Positions 1 to 8,121 of a DNA stretch of 64,000 nucleotides are shown here, one piece after another. The notes below the pieces were generated by a model, which was not told the origin of the DNA, ran no database searches, and worked only from the letters and a program-made list of their open reading frames with translations. This DNA comes from Rhizobium sp. 9140 (lineage in GTDB: Bacteria > Pseudomonadota > Alphaproteobacteria > Rhizobiales > Rhizobiaceae): the NCBI RefSeq assembly GCF_900067135.1, contig NZ_FJUR01000005.1, forward strand, positions 62,001 through 126,000, given 5' to 3'. A program made the position numbers and the translations under genes. Within the stretch, counting starts at the first letter, position 1; every line of letters begins with the position of its first letter.

Positions 1-191
1 CCGAGGCGCTGGGCAATGTCCACCTGCCGGGCCTCGCCCCCGTCAGCCAAGAGGTCGGCGATGAGTTCGACGTAGTCCTCCACGAGTTCGCTGCGGCGGT
101 TGTGCCGTGCCTGCCTGAAACTCTCCGTCTGGGTATCGGCGGCGACAAGAGAACTCTCGATTTTGAGCGACTGACCCTTCTTTTCGTTCAA
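1..191 (-). CDS. mntR: Manganese-responsive regulator MntR (DtxR family), N-terminal part
   Basis: Partial gene running off the left edge; about 63 residues are visible. The reverse-strand frame reads ESFRQARHNRRSELVEDY, then VELIADLLADGGEARQVDI, which closely resembles the start of the winged-helix domain of enterobacterial-type MntR. MntR binds Mn(II) and represses manganese uptake genes. No ATG lies in frame. The TTG at 191, preceded by an aggcgg-like Shine-Dalgarno, is the best start, and an in-frame stop lies just upstream. It is divergent from the multicopper oxidase gene, and the shared intergenic region carries two MntR-type boxes, so autoregulation and control of the neighbour are both plausible. 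The metal-binding half is outside the window. Confidence 0.78.
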   Translation of the reverse strand, partial: MNEKKGQSLKIESSLVAADTQTESFRQARHNRRSELVEDYVELIADLLADGGEARQVDIAQRL

Positions 192-231
192 TTCAATTCC
201 GCCTAGTTAAATTTCAACCTCCGCACACGAT

Positions 232-251
232 AACATAGCAACGGCTATATT
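232..251. promoter_or_regulatory. mntR box: Candidate MntR box 1
   Basis: The sequence aacatagcaacggctatatt is an inverted repeat (AACATAGC, 4 nt, GCTATATT) nearly identical to the known enterobacterial MntR box AACATAGC-N4-GCTATGTT. It lies about 40 bp upstream of the mntR start and about 130 bp upstream of the oxidase start. Binding is inferred from the match and the adjacent mntR gene. Confidence 0.75.
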
Positions 252-307
252 TCCAATCATCATTTGCGTCGGATGCGCAGTTCTTGCCGTTTCCGTTCGC
301 GGGCAGG

Positions 308-327
308 AATATAGCTCTTGCTATAAT
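308..327. promoter_or_regulatory. mntR box: Candidate MntR box 2
   Basis: The sequence aatatagctcttgctataat is a second copy of the same inverted repeat (arms AATATAGC and GCTATAAT). It lies about 52 bp upstream of the multicopper oxidase ATG, where a repressor would overlap a plausible promoter. Its right arm resembles a -10 (TATAAT). This suggests the oxidase/ZIP genes are repressed by Mn-MntR. Confidence 0.7.
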
Positions 328-379
328 CATGTTATGATGCTCTATTTCATTTAAATTGCTAATTGGAGTTTCCGCTAAA

Positions 380-1525
380 ATGCTGAAGTGGGCACAGACC
401 GCCTTGAGTAGACGAAGGCTGTTGGGTGGTGGGGTTGCGGCGCTAGGGGCGTCAGCCATCTACGCCAGCAATACCGCGGCCCAAGATGCCGGTGCCGGCA
501 GCCATGCAGGCATGGACATGGGCAAGGGAACTGCGACCACGAGTGACCCAGCGGCCATTCCGCCCCACAGGGCTGCCCACGGATCAATGATCACCGTCGG
601 AACGGTCGACAACGCCCGCAATGGCTTCGATCCGACGAGCATGCTCACCGATTGGTATACGGGCGAATTGAGCGACTTGCCGGACGGGGGCAAGCTGCGC
701 AGCTTCGAAATTACCGTCGAGGAAAAGGAAATCGAGATCGCGCCCGGTGTCATGTTTCCGGCCTGGACCTATAACGGCCGTGTCCCCGGCCCCGCCCTTC
801 GCGCGACCGAAGGCGAGCGCTTGAGAATTAGGCTCATCAACAATGGTTCGCACCCACATTCACTGCACTTCCACGGTATTCATGCAGCGAGAATGGACGG
901 TGTGCCCGGCGCAGGCGTCATCGGCCCCGGCCAGGAGTTCGTCTACGAGTTCACCGCCAAGCCCTTCGGCTGCCATCTCTATCATTGCCATGCGCTGCCG
1001 CTTGCCCGTCACATCCACAAGGGCATGTACGGCCTGTTCGTGATCGATCCCGATCCGGCCCGTCACCCCGATCACCTCGAAGTCGCCAAGTCACGGCTTC
1101 TCGGCTCTCCGGAAAATGCGCGATGGCAGGAAATGGCGATGGTCATGAACGCCTTCGACACCAATTTCGATGGCGAGAACGAGTTCTATGCCTGCAACAC
1201 GATCGCGCATTGCTACGCCAAGGAGCCGATCAAGGTCGTCAAGGGCCGGCCGGTCCGCATCTACCTCGTCAACATCGTCGAATTCGATCCGATCAATTCG
1301 TTTCATCTCCATGCCAACTTCTTCGATTATTACGACCAGGGAACGACGCTGACACCGACACTGAAGACGGTCGATCTGATCGTGCAGTGCCAGGCCCAGC
1401 GGGGCATTCTCGAATTCACCTTCGAGGAACACGAGCCGGGGCTTTACATGTTCCACGCGCATCAATCGGAATTCACCGAACTTGGCTGGATGGGCATGTT
1501 CGACGTTCAGGAGACGCTGTCATGA
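380..1525 (+). CDS. Two-domain multicopper oxidase, Tat-exported
   Basis: 381 aa. The N-terminus has a Tat-like signal (SRRRLLGGG) followed by a short Met/His/Gly stretch (HAGMDMG). Cupredoxin domain 1 carries HSLHFHG and CHLYHCHALPLARH; domain 2 carries NSFHLHANFF and FHAHQSEFTELGWMGMF, which together supply type 1 and trinuclear copper ligands. The length fits two-domain oxidases rather than the usual 450-600 aa CopA/CueO type. The ATG at 380 is chosen over the TTG at 356 because GGAG lies 11 nt upstream. The stop overlaps the start of the ZIP gene, so the two are co-translated. The MntR boxes upstream suggest Mn control, and an Mn(II) or other metal oxidase role is an inference; the substrate cannot be read from sequence. 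Confidence 0.85.
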   Translation: MLKWAQTALSRRRLLGGGVAALGASAIYASNTAAQDAGAGSHAGMDMGKGTATTSDPAAIPPHRAAHGSMITVGTVDNARNGFDPTSMLTDWYTGELSDLPDGGKLRSFEITVEEKEIEIAPGVMFPAWTYNGRVPGPALRATEGERLRIRLINNGSHPHSLHFHGIHAARMDGVPGAGVIGPGQEFVYEFTAKPFGCHLYHCHALPLARHIHKGMYGLFVIDPDPARHPDHLEVAKSRLLGSPENARWQEMAMVMNAFDTNFDGENEFYACNTIAHCYAKEPIKVVKGRPVRIYLVNIVEFDPINSFHLHANFFDYYDQGTTLTPTLKTVDLIVQCQAQRGILEFTFEEHEPGLYMFHAHQSEFTELGWMGMFDVQETLS

Positions 1526-2712
1526 TTCACGAGAAGATCAACGCTGCGGCTCCAGCCTCCGGTTTGTCTCGTTATCTCTGGCTGCTGATGCCAGTCGCGG
1601 TTCTCGCGGTTGCCATCGTCTGGTTGCTCCAGACAAACCCGCTGCAAGGCTTCAACAACGGCGCTCCCCCTGTCGAGAATCTGACGATCGAGCGCACGAT
1701 CCTCGATCACGACGGAGTGCGACTGCTTGTCCGCGCCGGAGGATCGGACCCGATGACGGTCGCGCAGGTCCAGGTCGATGCCGCCTACTGGGAATTCAGC
1801 CAGGAGCCGCAAGGTCCGATTGCCCGCGGCGACACGGCCTGGATCAGCCTCCCCTACCCTTGGGTGCTTGGCGAAACGCATAATATGACTTTTGTGACCA
1901 ACACTGGGACCACTTTCGACCATCAGATCGCCGTCGCCGTGCCGACACCCGTGGCCACCTTCGGCAGCCTCTGGTCACAGGCTATTCTCGGAGCCTTTGT
2001 CGGTATTCTGCCCGTCGCGATCGGCCTGATGTGTTATCCGGCCCTACGCGGCGCGGGCCAGGGAACGATGACGTTTCTCCTCGCCTTGACCGTCGGGCTG
2101 CTTGCCTTCCTGCTGGTCGATACGGTTGTCGAGGCGCTTGAGTTCGCAAACGCGTCGGCTCCGATCTTTCAGGGTAGTGTCATGGTCGCTCTGACAGCGG
2201 CGGCCAGCTTCCTTCTCCTGATGGCTGTCGGCCGCCGCCGCGGCACCCCGACGGGACTGGCGCTCGCAACCTTCATCGCACTTGGCATAGGCTTGCACAA
2301 TTTCGGGGAAGGCCTGGCCATCGGCGCGGCATTTGCGGCGGGTAGCGCGGGTCTGGGTACGTTCCTCGTGCTTGGCTTCACCCTGCACAACATCACCGAG
2401 GGCATCGGGATCGCGGCTCCGATCCTCAAGGTTAAGCCGAGCCTGCTGTCGTTTGTCGGACTGGCTCTGCTTGCAGGCGGACCCGCGGTGATCGGGATAT
2501 GGGCGGGCAGCCTCGCCTACGCGCCGCAGTGGACCGCCATCGCACTTGCCGTTGGTGCCGGCGCGATCGCTCAGGTCATCGTCGAGGTCTGCGGCCTCAT
2601 GAGCCGCTCGAACGGCCAGGGCATCAGGGCACTGGTGGCGCCTGCGTCATTCGGCGGCTTGGCAGCAGGTGTCGCCTTCATGTACATCACCGCCATGCTT
2701 GTCAAAATCTGA
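1522..2712 (+). CDS. ZIP-family metal transporter with extracytoplasmic N-terminal domain
   Basis: 396 aa. ZIP proteins move divalent metals (Zn, Fe, Mn) into the cytoplasm. A first membrane segment (about residues 14-34) is followed by about 110 hydrophilic, beta-rich residues that should face the periplasm. About seven further membrane helices follow, with the ZIP signatures HNFGEGLAIGAAF and HNITEGIGIAAP supplying metal-binding His/Glu. The start ATG overlaps the oxidase stop (ATGA). The extra domain is unusual for bacterial ZIPs of ZupT type. With MntR boxes upstream of the operon, manganese is the most likely substrate, but this is inferred. Confidence 0.85.
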   Translation: MIHEKINAAAPASGLSRYLWLLMPVAVLAVAIVWLLQTNPLQGFNNGAPPVENLTIERTILDHDGVRLLVRAGGSDPMTVAQVQVDAAYWEFSQEPQGPIARGDTAWISLPYPWVLGETHNMTFVTNTGTTFDHQIAVAVPTPVATFGSLWSQAILGAFVGILPVAIGLMCYPALRGAGQGTMTFLLALTVGLLAFLLVDTVVEALEFANASAPIFQGSVMVALTAAASFLLLMAVGRRRGTPTGLALATFIALGIGLHNFGEGLAIGAAFAAGSAGLGTFLVLGFTLHNITEGIGIAAPILKVKPSLLSFVGLALLAGGPAVIGIWAGSLAYAPQWTAIALAVGAGAIAQVIVEVCGLMSRSNGQGIRALVAPASFGGLAAGVAFMYITAMLVKI

Positions 2713-2778
2713 CACCTGCCACAAGTCCGCATAAAGGAATGCAACACCACGCAACGGAGCCGCTTCGTCCTCGCGCTA

Positions 2779-3240
2779 TTGACCGCGACAGTCCTTGGAC
2801 AGCCAGCTTTCGCCCATGACTTCAAGTCGGGCACAATCGAGCTGAAGCATCCCTGGTCGCGGGTCGCTCCGCCCGTTGCTCCCGTACTCGGCGGATATGT
2901 CACGATCATCAACACAGGAAGCGAACCCGACCGTCTGATCGGCGGGAGCTCCGTGATCGCAGGTAAGTTCGAGGTCCACGAATCCACGCTCGTCGATGGC
3001 GTGGCGAAGATGCGACCGCTCAAGGACGGCCTCGTGATCAACGCAGGTCAAACGGTCGATCTGCAGCCAGGTGGTACGCACATCATGTTCGTCTCGCCGA
3101 CAGCGCGCCCCGCAGAAGGTCAGAAATTCGCGGGCACGCTGGTCTTCGAGAAGGCCGGCACGATCAATGTCGAATTCGCGGTCCAGGGCATGGGCGATGT
3201 CCCGGCGAAGGCTGAAGATCATTCGAAGCACGGAAAGTAG
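2779..3240 (+). CDS. Periplasmic copper chaperone PCu(A)C
   Basis: About 153 aa. The PCuAC domain shows the expected ligands: the His of KFEVHES, the Met of VAKMRPL and the HxM of GTHIMF. The C-terminus adds HSKHGK. The family delivers Cu(I) to the CuA site of cytochrome oxidase, usually with SCO, which is the next gene. The start is problematic. The signal-peptide-like stretch RSRFVLALLTATVLG is in frame upstream of the TTG at 2779, but the only nearby ATG (2739) is out of frame and the in-frame codon at the expected position (2731) is ATA. The true start may be a non-standard codon around 2716-2731, or the 5' end may be damaged. Confidence 0.8.
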   Translation: MTATVLGQPAFAHDFKSGTIELKHPWSRVAPPVAPVLGGYVTIINTGSEPDRLIGGSSVIAGKFEVHESTLVDGVAKMRPLKDGLVINAGQTVDLQPGGTHIMFVSPTARPAEGQKFAGTLVFEKAGTINVEFAVQGMGDVPAKAEDHSKHGK

Positions 3241-3244
3241 TTCC

Positions 3245-3865
3245 GTGAACGCCCTGAAGATCATCCGCTATGCCGCCTGGACAGCCGTTGCGGCCGTTGT
3301 GGTGGCATTGGTCGCGACCGCAATATTCGGGCCGCCGGGCCGACTTGCGTCCTCCGTTGTGCAGTACACGGGAACGGCGGCGTTTGGCGGTCCATTCGAA
3401 CTATCGACCACCGACGGAAAGCCGTTCACCCAAGCCAATGTCGAGGGCAAGCCCTATCTCGTGTTCTTCGGCTTCACGAACTGCCCTGATGTCTGCCCGA
3501 CCACTCTGTTCGAACTGACAGCTCTCTTCAAGGAGATGGGACCATCTGCCGACAAGATCACGCCTCTCATGGTCTCGGTCGATCCGGAACGCGACACCCC
3601 TGAAATGCTGAAGGTCTACATGACCGCCTTCGACCCCCGCATCATCGCGTTGAGGGGCACACCGGAGCAGACGGCGAAGACGGCCAAAGTGTTTGCAGCC
3701 TACTACAAAAAAATCCCGCTCGACGGAGGCAACTACACGATGGATCACACGGCAGGCGTCTGGCTGATGAAGGCCGACGGCACGTTTCAGGGGACGCTCG
3801 ACATGCACGAACCGAGAGAGACGCAGATCAAGAAGCTTGCGATGCTGGCAGCGACGGCGAAGTGA
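3245..3865 (+). CDS. SCO1/SenC family copper chaperone
   Basis: About 206 aa. An N-terminal membrane anchor (about residues 8-30) precedes a thioredoxin fold with the copper-binding FTNCPDVCPTTL motif (CxxxC) and the distal conserved His in YTMDHTAG. SCO proteins hand copper, or reducing equivalents, to cytochrome c oxidase CuA. The GTG at 3245 is the likely start, 4 nt after the PCuAC stop. The stop sits just before the next gene. The PCuAC-SCO order is a standard copper delivery pair. Confidence 0.88.
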   Translation: MNALKIIRYAAWTAVAAVVVALVATAIFGPPGRLASSVVQYTGTAAFGGPFELSTTDGKPFTQANVEGKPYLVFFGFTNCPDVCPTTLFELTALFKEMGPSADKITPLMVSVDPERDTPEMLKVYMTAFDPRIIALRGTPEQTAKTAKVFAAYYKKIPLDGGNYTMDHTAGVWLMKADGTFQGTLDMHEPRETQIKKLAMLAATAK

Positions 3866-3876
3866 AGGAAACCGCG

Positions 3877-4467
3877 ATGGCCACCACCGATTTTGCCGCA
3901 ATCGCCTTGACATGGTTTTACATCATTGCATTTCTCGTGCTCACGGCGATGACCAGCCGCCGGAACGGCCAGTCGGTCTGGCTTTTCGGCAAAGGTAGCG
4001 AGCGCCAGGGGCTTCCGGCCCTCCTGTTCCGTGCGGCATTCATCCTCGGTGCAGCCTGTCCACTGCTTTCCACTTGGTTGGCCGGCACGTCGGAAGCCAA
4101 TATCCTGGAACGTTCCGATTTCATCTTCGGCCAGACGATAGACCTCATCGGCCTCGCGATGATGCTGGCCGGCGCGGCGTTCGCGCTCTACGCCCAGAAC
4201 TATATGGCGGATCGGTGCGGCGTTGGGCCAACTCGGTGAAATCGTCGATACCGGTCCCTTCAAAATATCCCGCAATCCAGTCTCGTCGGACAGGGTCTGC
4301 TATTCGTCGGGTTGCTCCTCGTATTCCCAACCATCCTTCAGCTTCTGATCACAATCGGGCTGCTCGTTGCCGTTCGTCTCCAGGTCCGCGTCGAGGAACG
4401 AGTGCTTGCAGGCGAGATGGGGGACGATTACCGAGCGGGCCGGGGTCAGGTTCGCCGCTGGCTATGA
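3877..4467 (+). pseudogene. Isoprenylcysteine carboxylmethyltransferase-like membrane protein, frameshifted
   Basis: The first frame (ATG 3877, Shine-Dalgarno gaagga at 3864-3869) encodes an intact membrane N-terminus up to YAQNYM near 4205. Homology then continues in a second frame (WRIGAALGQLGEIVDTGPF, ISRNPV) and, after about 4283, in a third frame (FVGQGLLFVGLLLVFPTI to RRWL, stop at 4467). Two indels therefore break the gene just before and within the conserved GPF-x-x-SRNP region of ICMT-like methyltransferases. An intact relative lies at 46248-46916. Sequencing error at two sites is the alternative to a pseudogene. Confidence 0.75.
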
Positions 4468-4603
4468 CGACCTTCCGTGGGTCAAGGCCTTACCGTCACT
4501 GCCTGAAGCATCTGAACTGTGCAACAACAGGCCCGCCCGCCATCGGGCTTGACCTTTCCATGGTTCCCCAAACCGGGCATCAATTCGGAGAACCCGATCA
4601 ATC

Positions 4604-4816
4604 CTACCCGCAGCATCCGCGCTGCTGCTGGATCGGCGGGCACTTCACCGAGCCGAACGAGCAAAACACGCAGCAGTCCCCAGGATTGGGGCGCAGCAGC
4701 GTCTTGCAGTTCGAACACTCATAGAAGAACTGGCAGGCGTCCGTGGGCATGGTTTCCAGCTTGGCGAAGCCGCAATGTGGGCAGGTTAGAGCGGATTCGA
4801 GAACGACAGCATTCAT
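4604..4816 (-). CDS. GDCCVxC-domain small metal-binding protein
   Basis: 70 aa, Cys-rich. An N-terminal zinc-ribbon-like pair (CPHCG, then CSNCK) is followed by the signature GDCCVFCSFGSVKCPPIQ and a C-terminal GCCG. This is the GDCCVxC family; some members carry selenocysteine in the signature, but here all are ordinary Cys codons. The family often accompanies mercury or copper resistance genes and is probably cytoplasmic. It is the last gene of the minus-strand copper/redox unit, 69 nt beyond ccdA. The start is taken as MNAVVLES (4816); a longer N-terminal reading is possible but looks non-coding. Confidence 0.8.
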   Translation of the reverse strand: MNAVVLESALTCPHCGFAKLETMPTDACQFFYECSNCKTLLRPNPGDCCVFCSFGSVKCPPIQQQRGCCG

Positions 4817-4885
4817 CGCCGTATCACTTTCTGCGCCTCGCGCACCGGAAGGAATTTTCCGAACTCTCGACATCATCGTTTCGCC

Positions 4886-5620
4886 TCAGCCGATGCGGGC
4901 GAGCACCGGCATGTTCTCCAGGAGCCAGAAGGAGAACGCCGACATCGTGCCGGTGATCATGGCAATCCCCATCGCCACCATCACGCCGCCCGCCCCGACC
5001 TGCAGTGTTCGCCCCAGCCGACGCATGGTTTTCAGGCGCTGCATGAGGCGGTCGGCAAAGGCCGCTGACAGCAGGAACGGAACGCCCAGGCCGATCGAAT
5101 AGATTGCCAGGAGGACAATGCCCGCCGACGCCGTCGACGACAAGGCACTGACGGTCAGGATCGCGCCAAGCACCGGGCCGATGCACGGGGTCCAGCCGAA
5201 GCCGAAGGCAAGTCCCAGCAGGAACGCTCCGAGCGGTCGGCCGCCGCGAATGCTGCCATGGAAGCGCACGTCGCGTTCGAACCACGGCACGCGGATGAGG
5301 CCGGTCATAAACACGCCGAGCAAGACGACGATCGCGCCGCCAATCAGTGTTCCCTCATATCGATAGAACAGAAGCAGCCTGCTGAAGGCCGTCGCAGTCG
5401 CGCCCAGCGCCACGAACACGGTGGAAAAGCCGAGCACGAAGCAGAGGCTAAGCAGCAGCGTCGCCACGCGGCCGGCACCTGCATCACCCTTTCGACCGAG
5501 CGCATTGCCCGAAACATATGAGATATAGCCCGGCACGAGCGGTAGCACGCAGGGTGACAGGAACGAGATCAGCCCCGCCGAAAAGGCGGTTATCAAACCG
5601 ATATTGGAGACCGCCGACAT
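4886..5620 (-). CDS. ccdA: Cytochrome c biogenesis / thiol-reducing membrane protein CcdA
   Basis: About 244 aa, mostly hydrophobic with about six transmembrane helices. The two conserved redox motifs are LSPCVLPLVPGYIS near the N-terminus and FGWTPCIGPVLGAIL near the middle. CcdA passes electrons from cytoplasmic thioredoxin to periplasmic thioredoxin-like proteins. The substrates are probably the DsbA-, TlpA- and SCO-like proteins encoded upstream in the same unit. MSAVSN at 5620 is chosen as start because GGGAG lies upstream; an alternative at 5638 would overlap the DsbA gene. Confidence 0.9.
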   Translation of the reverse strand: MSAVSNIGLITAFSAGLISFLSPCVLPLVPGYISYVSGNALGRKGDAGAGRVATLLLSLCFVLGFSTVFVALGATATAFSRLLLFYRYEGTLIGGAIVVLLGVFMTGLIRVPWFERDVRFHGSIRGGRPLGAFLLGLAFGFGWTPCIGPVLGAILTVSALSSTASAGIVLLAIYSIGLGVPFLLSAAFADRLMQRLKTMRRLGRTLQVGAGGVMVAMGIAMITGTMSAFSFWLLENMPVLARIG

Positions 5621-5627
5621 TGATATT

Positions 5628-6503
5628 TTAACTCCCACGTGCCGATGCGATCAGCCGCTTCATCGCGCTGGCGTCGGCGAGACCCCGCAGAATTTCCTTG
5701 CCTGCGACGAAGGTCGGCGTGCCCGAGATGCGCAGCGCTTGCGCGAGTGCGACATTGCGCTTGATGGTCTCGTCGATCGCCGGGTCTTGCATATCCTTCT
5801 TCAGCCGCTCCGTGTCGAGCCCGACCTCACTTGCGATTTCAAGACTGGACGTCTCGGTAATCCGACCCCGGTAAGTCATCATGGCCTTGTGGAAGGCAAG
5901 ATATTTGCCCTGCTTCTGGCTTGCGAGCGCGGCGCGGGCAGCGAAGACCGAGCCGGGGCCGAGGATGGGGTATTCCTTGAAGACGAGGCGCAGTCCCTTG
6001 TCGTCTTGTTCAAGTTTGTCCAGTATCGGCGTCGCGCTGCGGCAGTACGGGCAGTTGTAGTCGAAGAATTCGACGAGAATGGCATCGCCGTTCGCATTGG
6101 TTCCGACCGGCGAGCTTGGATCGTTGAAGACTTCGTCGTGGCGTTGCGCGAGAACGACGGTCAGTTCGTTCTCTTCTGCGGCCTGCTGGCGGGCGTCCAT
6201 GCCGTTCACGGATTCGACGATGACCTCAGGATTGGCGAGGAGATACGAGCGTAGCTGGCGTTCGAGATTGGTGGCATCGCCAAGGGGCGCAAGGACGCCT
6301 GCAGCAAACAGCAGCGCCAGGGCCGAAAGAACGGCCGAGAGCCCGGCAAGAGCGAAGGAACCGAACACCCAGGGTTTCAGGCTTCGGGCCGGCTTTGGGG
6401 ACTGGGGCAGCCGCGCGGCATCGGCCGCATCCCCGTGTGCATGCGCAGCGTCGGGAACCCCGAACGAGCCGGATGTCGGATTGTTGGGCACGTCGGGTTT
6501 CAT
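5628..6503 (-). CDS. DsbA-family thioredoxin-fold protein, membrane-anchored
   Basis: 291 aa. A roughly 40-residue cytoplasmic tail and one transmembrane segment (about 45-72) precede a Com1/DsbA-like domain with the active site FFDYNCPYCRSA and the cis-proline loop ISGTPTFV. CPYC is typical of oxidising or isomerising periplasmic enzymes such as ScsC/BdbD. It lies between SCO and CcdA genes with overlaps or near overlaps, which points to translational coupling. It is probably part of a periplasmic thiol pathway protecting Cys-rich proteins during copper stress. Confidence 0.85.
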   Translation of the reverse strand: MKPDVPNNPTSGSFGVPDAAHAHGDAADAARLPQSPKPARSLKPWVFGSFALAGLSAVLSALALLFAAGVLAPLGDATNLERQLRSYLLANPEVIVESVNGMDARQQAAEENELTVVLAQRHDEVFNDPSSPVGTNANGDAILVEFFDYNCPYCRSATPILDKLEQDDKGLRLVFKEYPILGPGSVFAARAALASQKQGKYLAFHKAMMTYRGRITETSSLEIASEVGLDTERLKKDMQDPAIDETIKRNVALAQALRISGTPTFVAGKEILRGLADASAMKRLIASARGS

Positions 6504-7192
6504 CAGAATGATCCTTTGAGCTTGTCCCAGAAACTTGGTTGCTGATGCCCGTGGGGCTTCTGCGTCCGGTTGGTGAGCGCGTTGACGAAGACCACCAGAT
6601 TGACCGGCTCGAACTGCAAGCCGTGAAAGCGGGCGCGAAGTCGGCCGTACTGATCGATGACATGGGTGACGATCCCGTGCATCTGCATGCCCTCTTCGCC
6701 CTCGGTGAACTTGAGTCCATAGGCCTCAGCGACCTTGCGGGTGCTGTCCTCGGGCTGGTCCGTTGCGACCGTCAGGAACTCCCAGTTCACGGGATCAAGA
6801 CCGTGCGCCTCGCCATAGTCGCGGAGGACCGGCCCCCTGTCGCGCTTCGGGTCCGTCGTGATGGTGACGAACTCGACCATCACCTTCATCGGCGTCTGGT
6901 TGATCATCGTCTGCAGTTCAGCAATCCGCTCGGCATGCAGCGGACAGACGTCCGGGCAGTTCGTATAAACGAAATTCAGCACGACAACCTTGCCGCGCAG
7001 GTCGGAGAGGCTGACGGTGCGGCCTCCCGCGTCCTGCAATGTGAATCCCGGCGCTTCGCTGTCGACGGCCTGGAAATACTTCTCTCTGTCGCGGAGATTC
7101 TGATCGACCTCTTCGAGCGAGTGCGCCAGAACTGCTGCGATCGAGGCCATCATCATGGCGATCACAAGCATCGCCAACCGCAGGACACGCAT
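6503..7192 (-). CDS. SCO family protein (second copy)
   Basis: 229 aa with a cleavable signal peptide or anchor (residues 1-23). The thioredoxin fold carries VYTNCPDVCPLHAERI (CxxxC) and the conserved histidine in GIVTHVID. This divergent SCO differs from the copy at 3245 in its long His-rich C-terminus (PHGHQQP). It overlaps the DsbA-like gene by one base. Roles could be copper delivery to an oxidase or thiol reductase activity fed by CcdA. Confidence 0.87.
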   Translation of the reverse strand: MRVLRLAMLVIAMMMASIAAVLAHSLEEVDQNLRDREKYFQAVDSEAPGFTLQDAGGRTVSLSDLRGKVVVLNFVYTNCPDVCPLHAERIAELQTMINQTPMKVMVEFVTITTDPKRDRGPVLRDYGEAHGLDPVNWEFLTVATDQPEDSTRKVAEAYGLKFTEGEEGMQMHGIVTHVIDQYGRLRARFHGLQFEPVNLVVFVNALTNRTQKPHGHQQPSFWDKLKGSF

Positions 7193-7195
7193 GGG

Positions 7196-7561
7196 TCACC
7201 TCCGAAGAGCAGTGGTTGTCGCACTCTGCTCGGACGAACAGCACGACCTTGGCGTCTCCAGCGAACCGGCGGCCGCCTCGGTTTCCGAGGAGATGGTCGA
7301 CGATGTCCTGTTGTGAGCGCCAGTCATGCGGTTCATGCACAGTCCCAAAGCACACATGGCAACGCAGGGAAGTATGCTCAGCAGCAGCGGCGCGATGCCG
7401 GCCGCAACCAGCCAGGTCCAGTTGAACGCCGCACCGAGGCCGAGCACGAGGGCTCCCAGTACGATGAGCCCCTGCCGACCAGGCAACCAAGAAGGGAGCC
7501 TGTCGGTCAGCGGTTGCGACCGCGCACCAGGGTGCACTTCGGCTGAGTTAGGTGTCTTCAT
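7196..7561 (-). CDS. Small membrane protein with Cys/Met motif
   Basis: 121 aa, no assigned function. Two hydrophobic helices (about residues 31-50 and 51-75) end in LPCVAMCALGLCMNRM, a Cys/Met-rich motif that could bind Cu(I). The C-terminus contains SCCSSEQS. The start overlaps the TlpA stop (ATGA), so it belongs to this operon. Similar short helix-plus-Cys/Met proteins recur next to copper genes in this window. Function unknown; a copper-binding accessory role is inference. Confidence 0.7.
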   Translation of the reverse strand: MKTPNSAEVHPGARSQPLTDRLPSWLPGRQGLIVLGALVLGLGAAFNWTWLVAAGIAPLLLSILPCVAMCALGLCMNRMTGAHNRTSSTISSETEAAAGSLETPRSCCSSEQSATTTALRR

Positions 7562-8121
7562 AGCGATTTTTCCTTATCTGGAGGGGCCGCCAAGCGATCC
7601 CGTTCCTGTGCGATGACCGATTTGAGGAAAGCGACCATGTCCGGCGCGTCCCACTCGGCGGGGCCGATCAGACGTCCAAGCTCGCGCCCGTCGGTATCGA
7701 TCAGCAATGTTGTCGGCAGTCCCGCCGTTGCCAGCGCAAAGCCGACCTGGCTGGAGCTATCGACGTGGATAGCGAGATGCTGAATGCCGATCTCGGTGTA
7801 GAACGTCTTCACGGCGTCTGCTCCACCACGATCGATCGACAGCGCGACAACCTCGAAATTGTCCCCGCCAAGCGCTGCCTGCAACCGATCGAGCGTCGGC
7901 ATCTCCTTCCGGCACGGCAGGCACCAGGTCGCCCAGACGTTGAGCAACACGACCTTGCCACGGAAATTCGCGAGCGAGCGCGGCTTTCCTTCGCCATCGG
8001 TGAACTGAAGCTCCGGCAGGGGCATCGGCGTATCATGCAGCACGAAATTCTGCGCCGGGCTGGCGAACCCCTGCCCCGCAATGACAAAGACCGCCAGGAT
8101 GGTGAAGAGGAGCCGCCTCAT
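7558..8121 (-). CDS. TlpA-like thiol-disulfide reductase
   Basis: 187 aa. The signal peptide (MRRLLFTILAVFVIAGQGFA) is followed by a TlpA/ResA thioredoxin domain with active site NVWATWCLPCRKEMP and cis-Pro in TAGLPTTLLI. It is a periplasmic reductase, likely kept reduced by CcdA. The gene overlaps both neighbours by 4 nt (ATGA), indicating strict co-translation with the DsbE-like gene and the Cys-rich membrane protein. Confidence 0.88.
   Translation of the reverse strand: MRRLLFTILAVFVIAGQGFASPAQNFVLHDTPMPLPELQFTDGEGKPRSLANFRGKVVLLNVWATWCLPCRKEMPTLDRLQAALGGDNFEVVALSIDRGGADAVKTFYTEIGIQHLAIHVDSSSQVGFALATAGLPTTLLIDTDGRELGRLIGPAEWDAPDMVAFLKSVIAQERDRLAAPPDKEKSL

Noticed and set aside
4548..4580. 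ttgacctttccatggttcccc, CueR-like at first glance
   Set aside because: No right dyad arm (GGAAG) and no suitable -10 at 19 bp; no plus-strand gene downstream.
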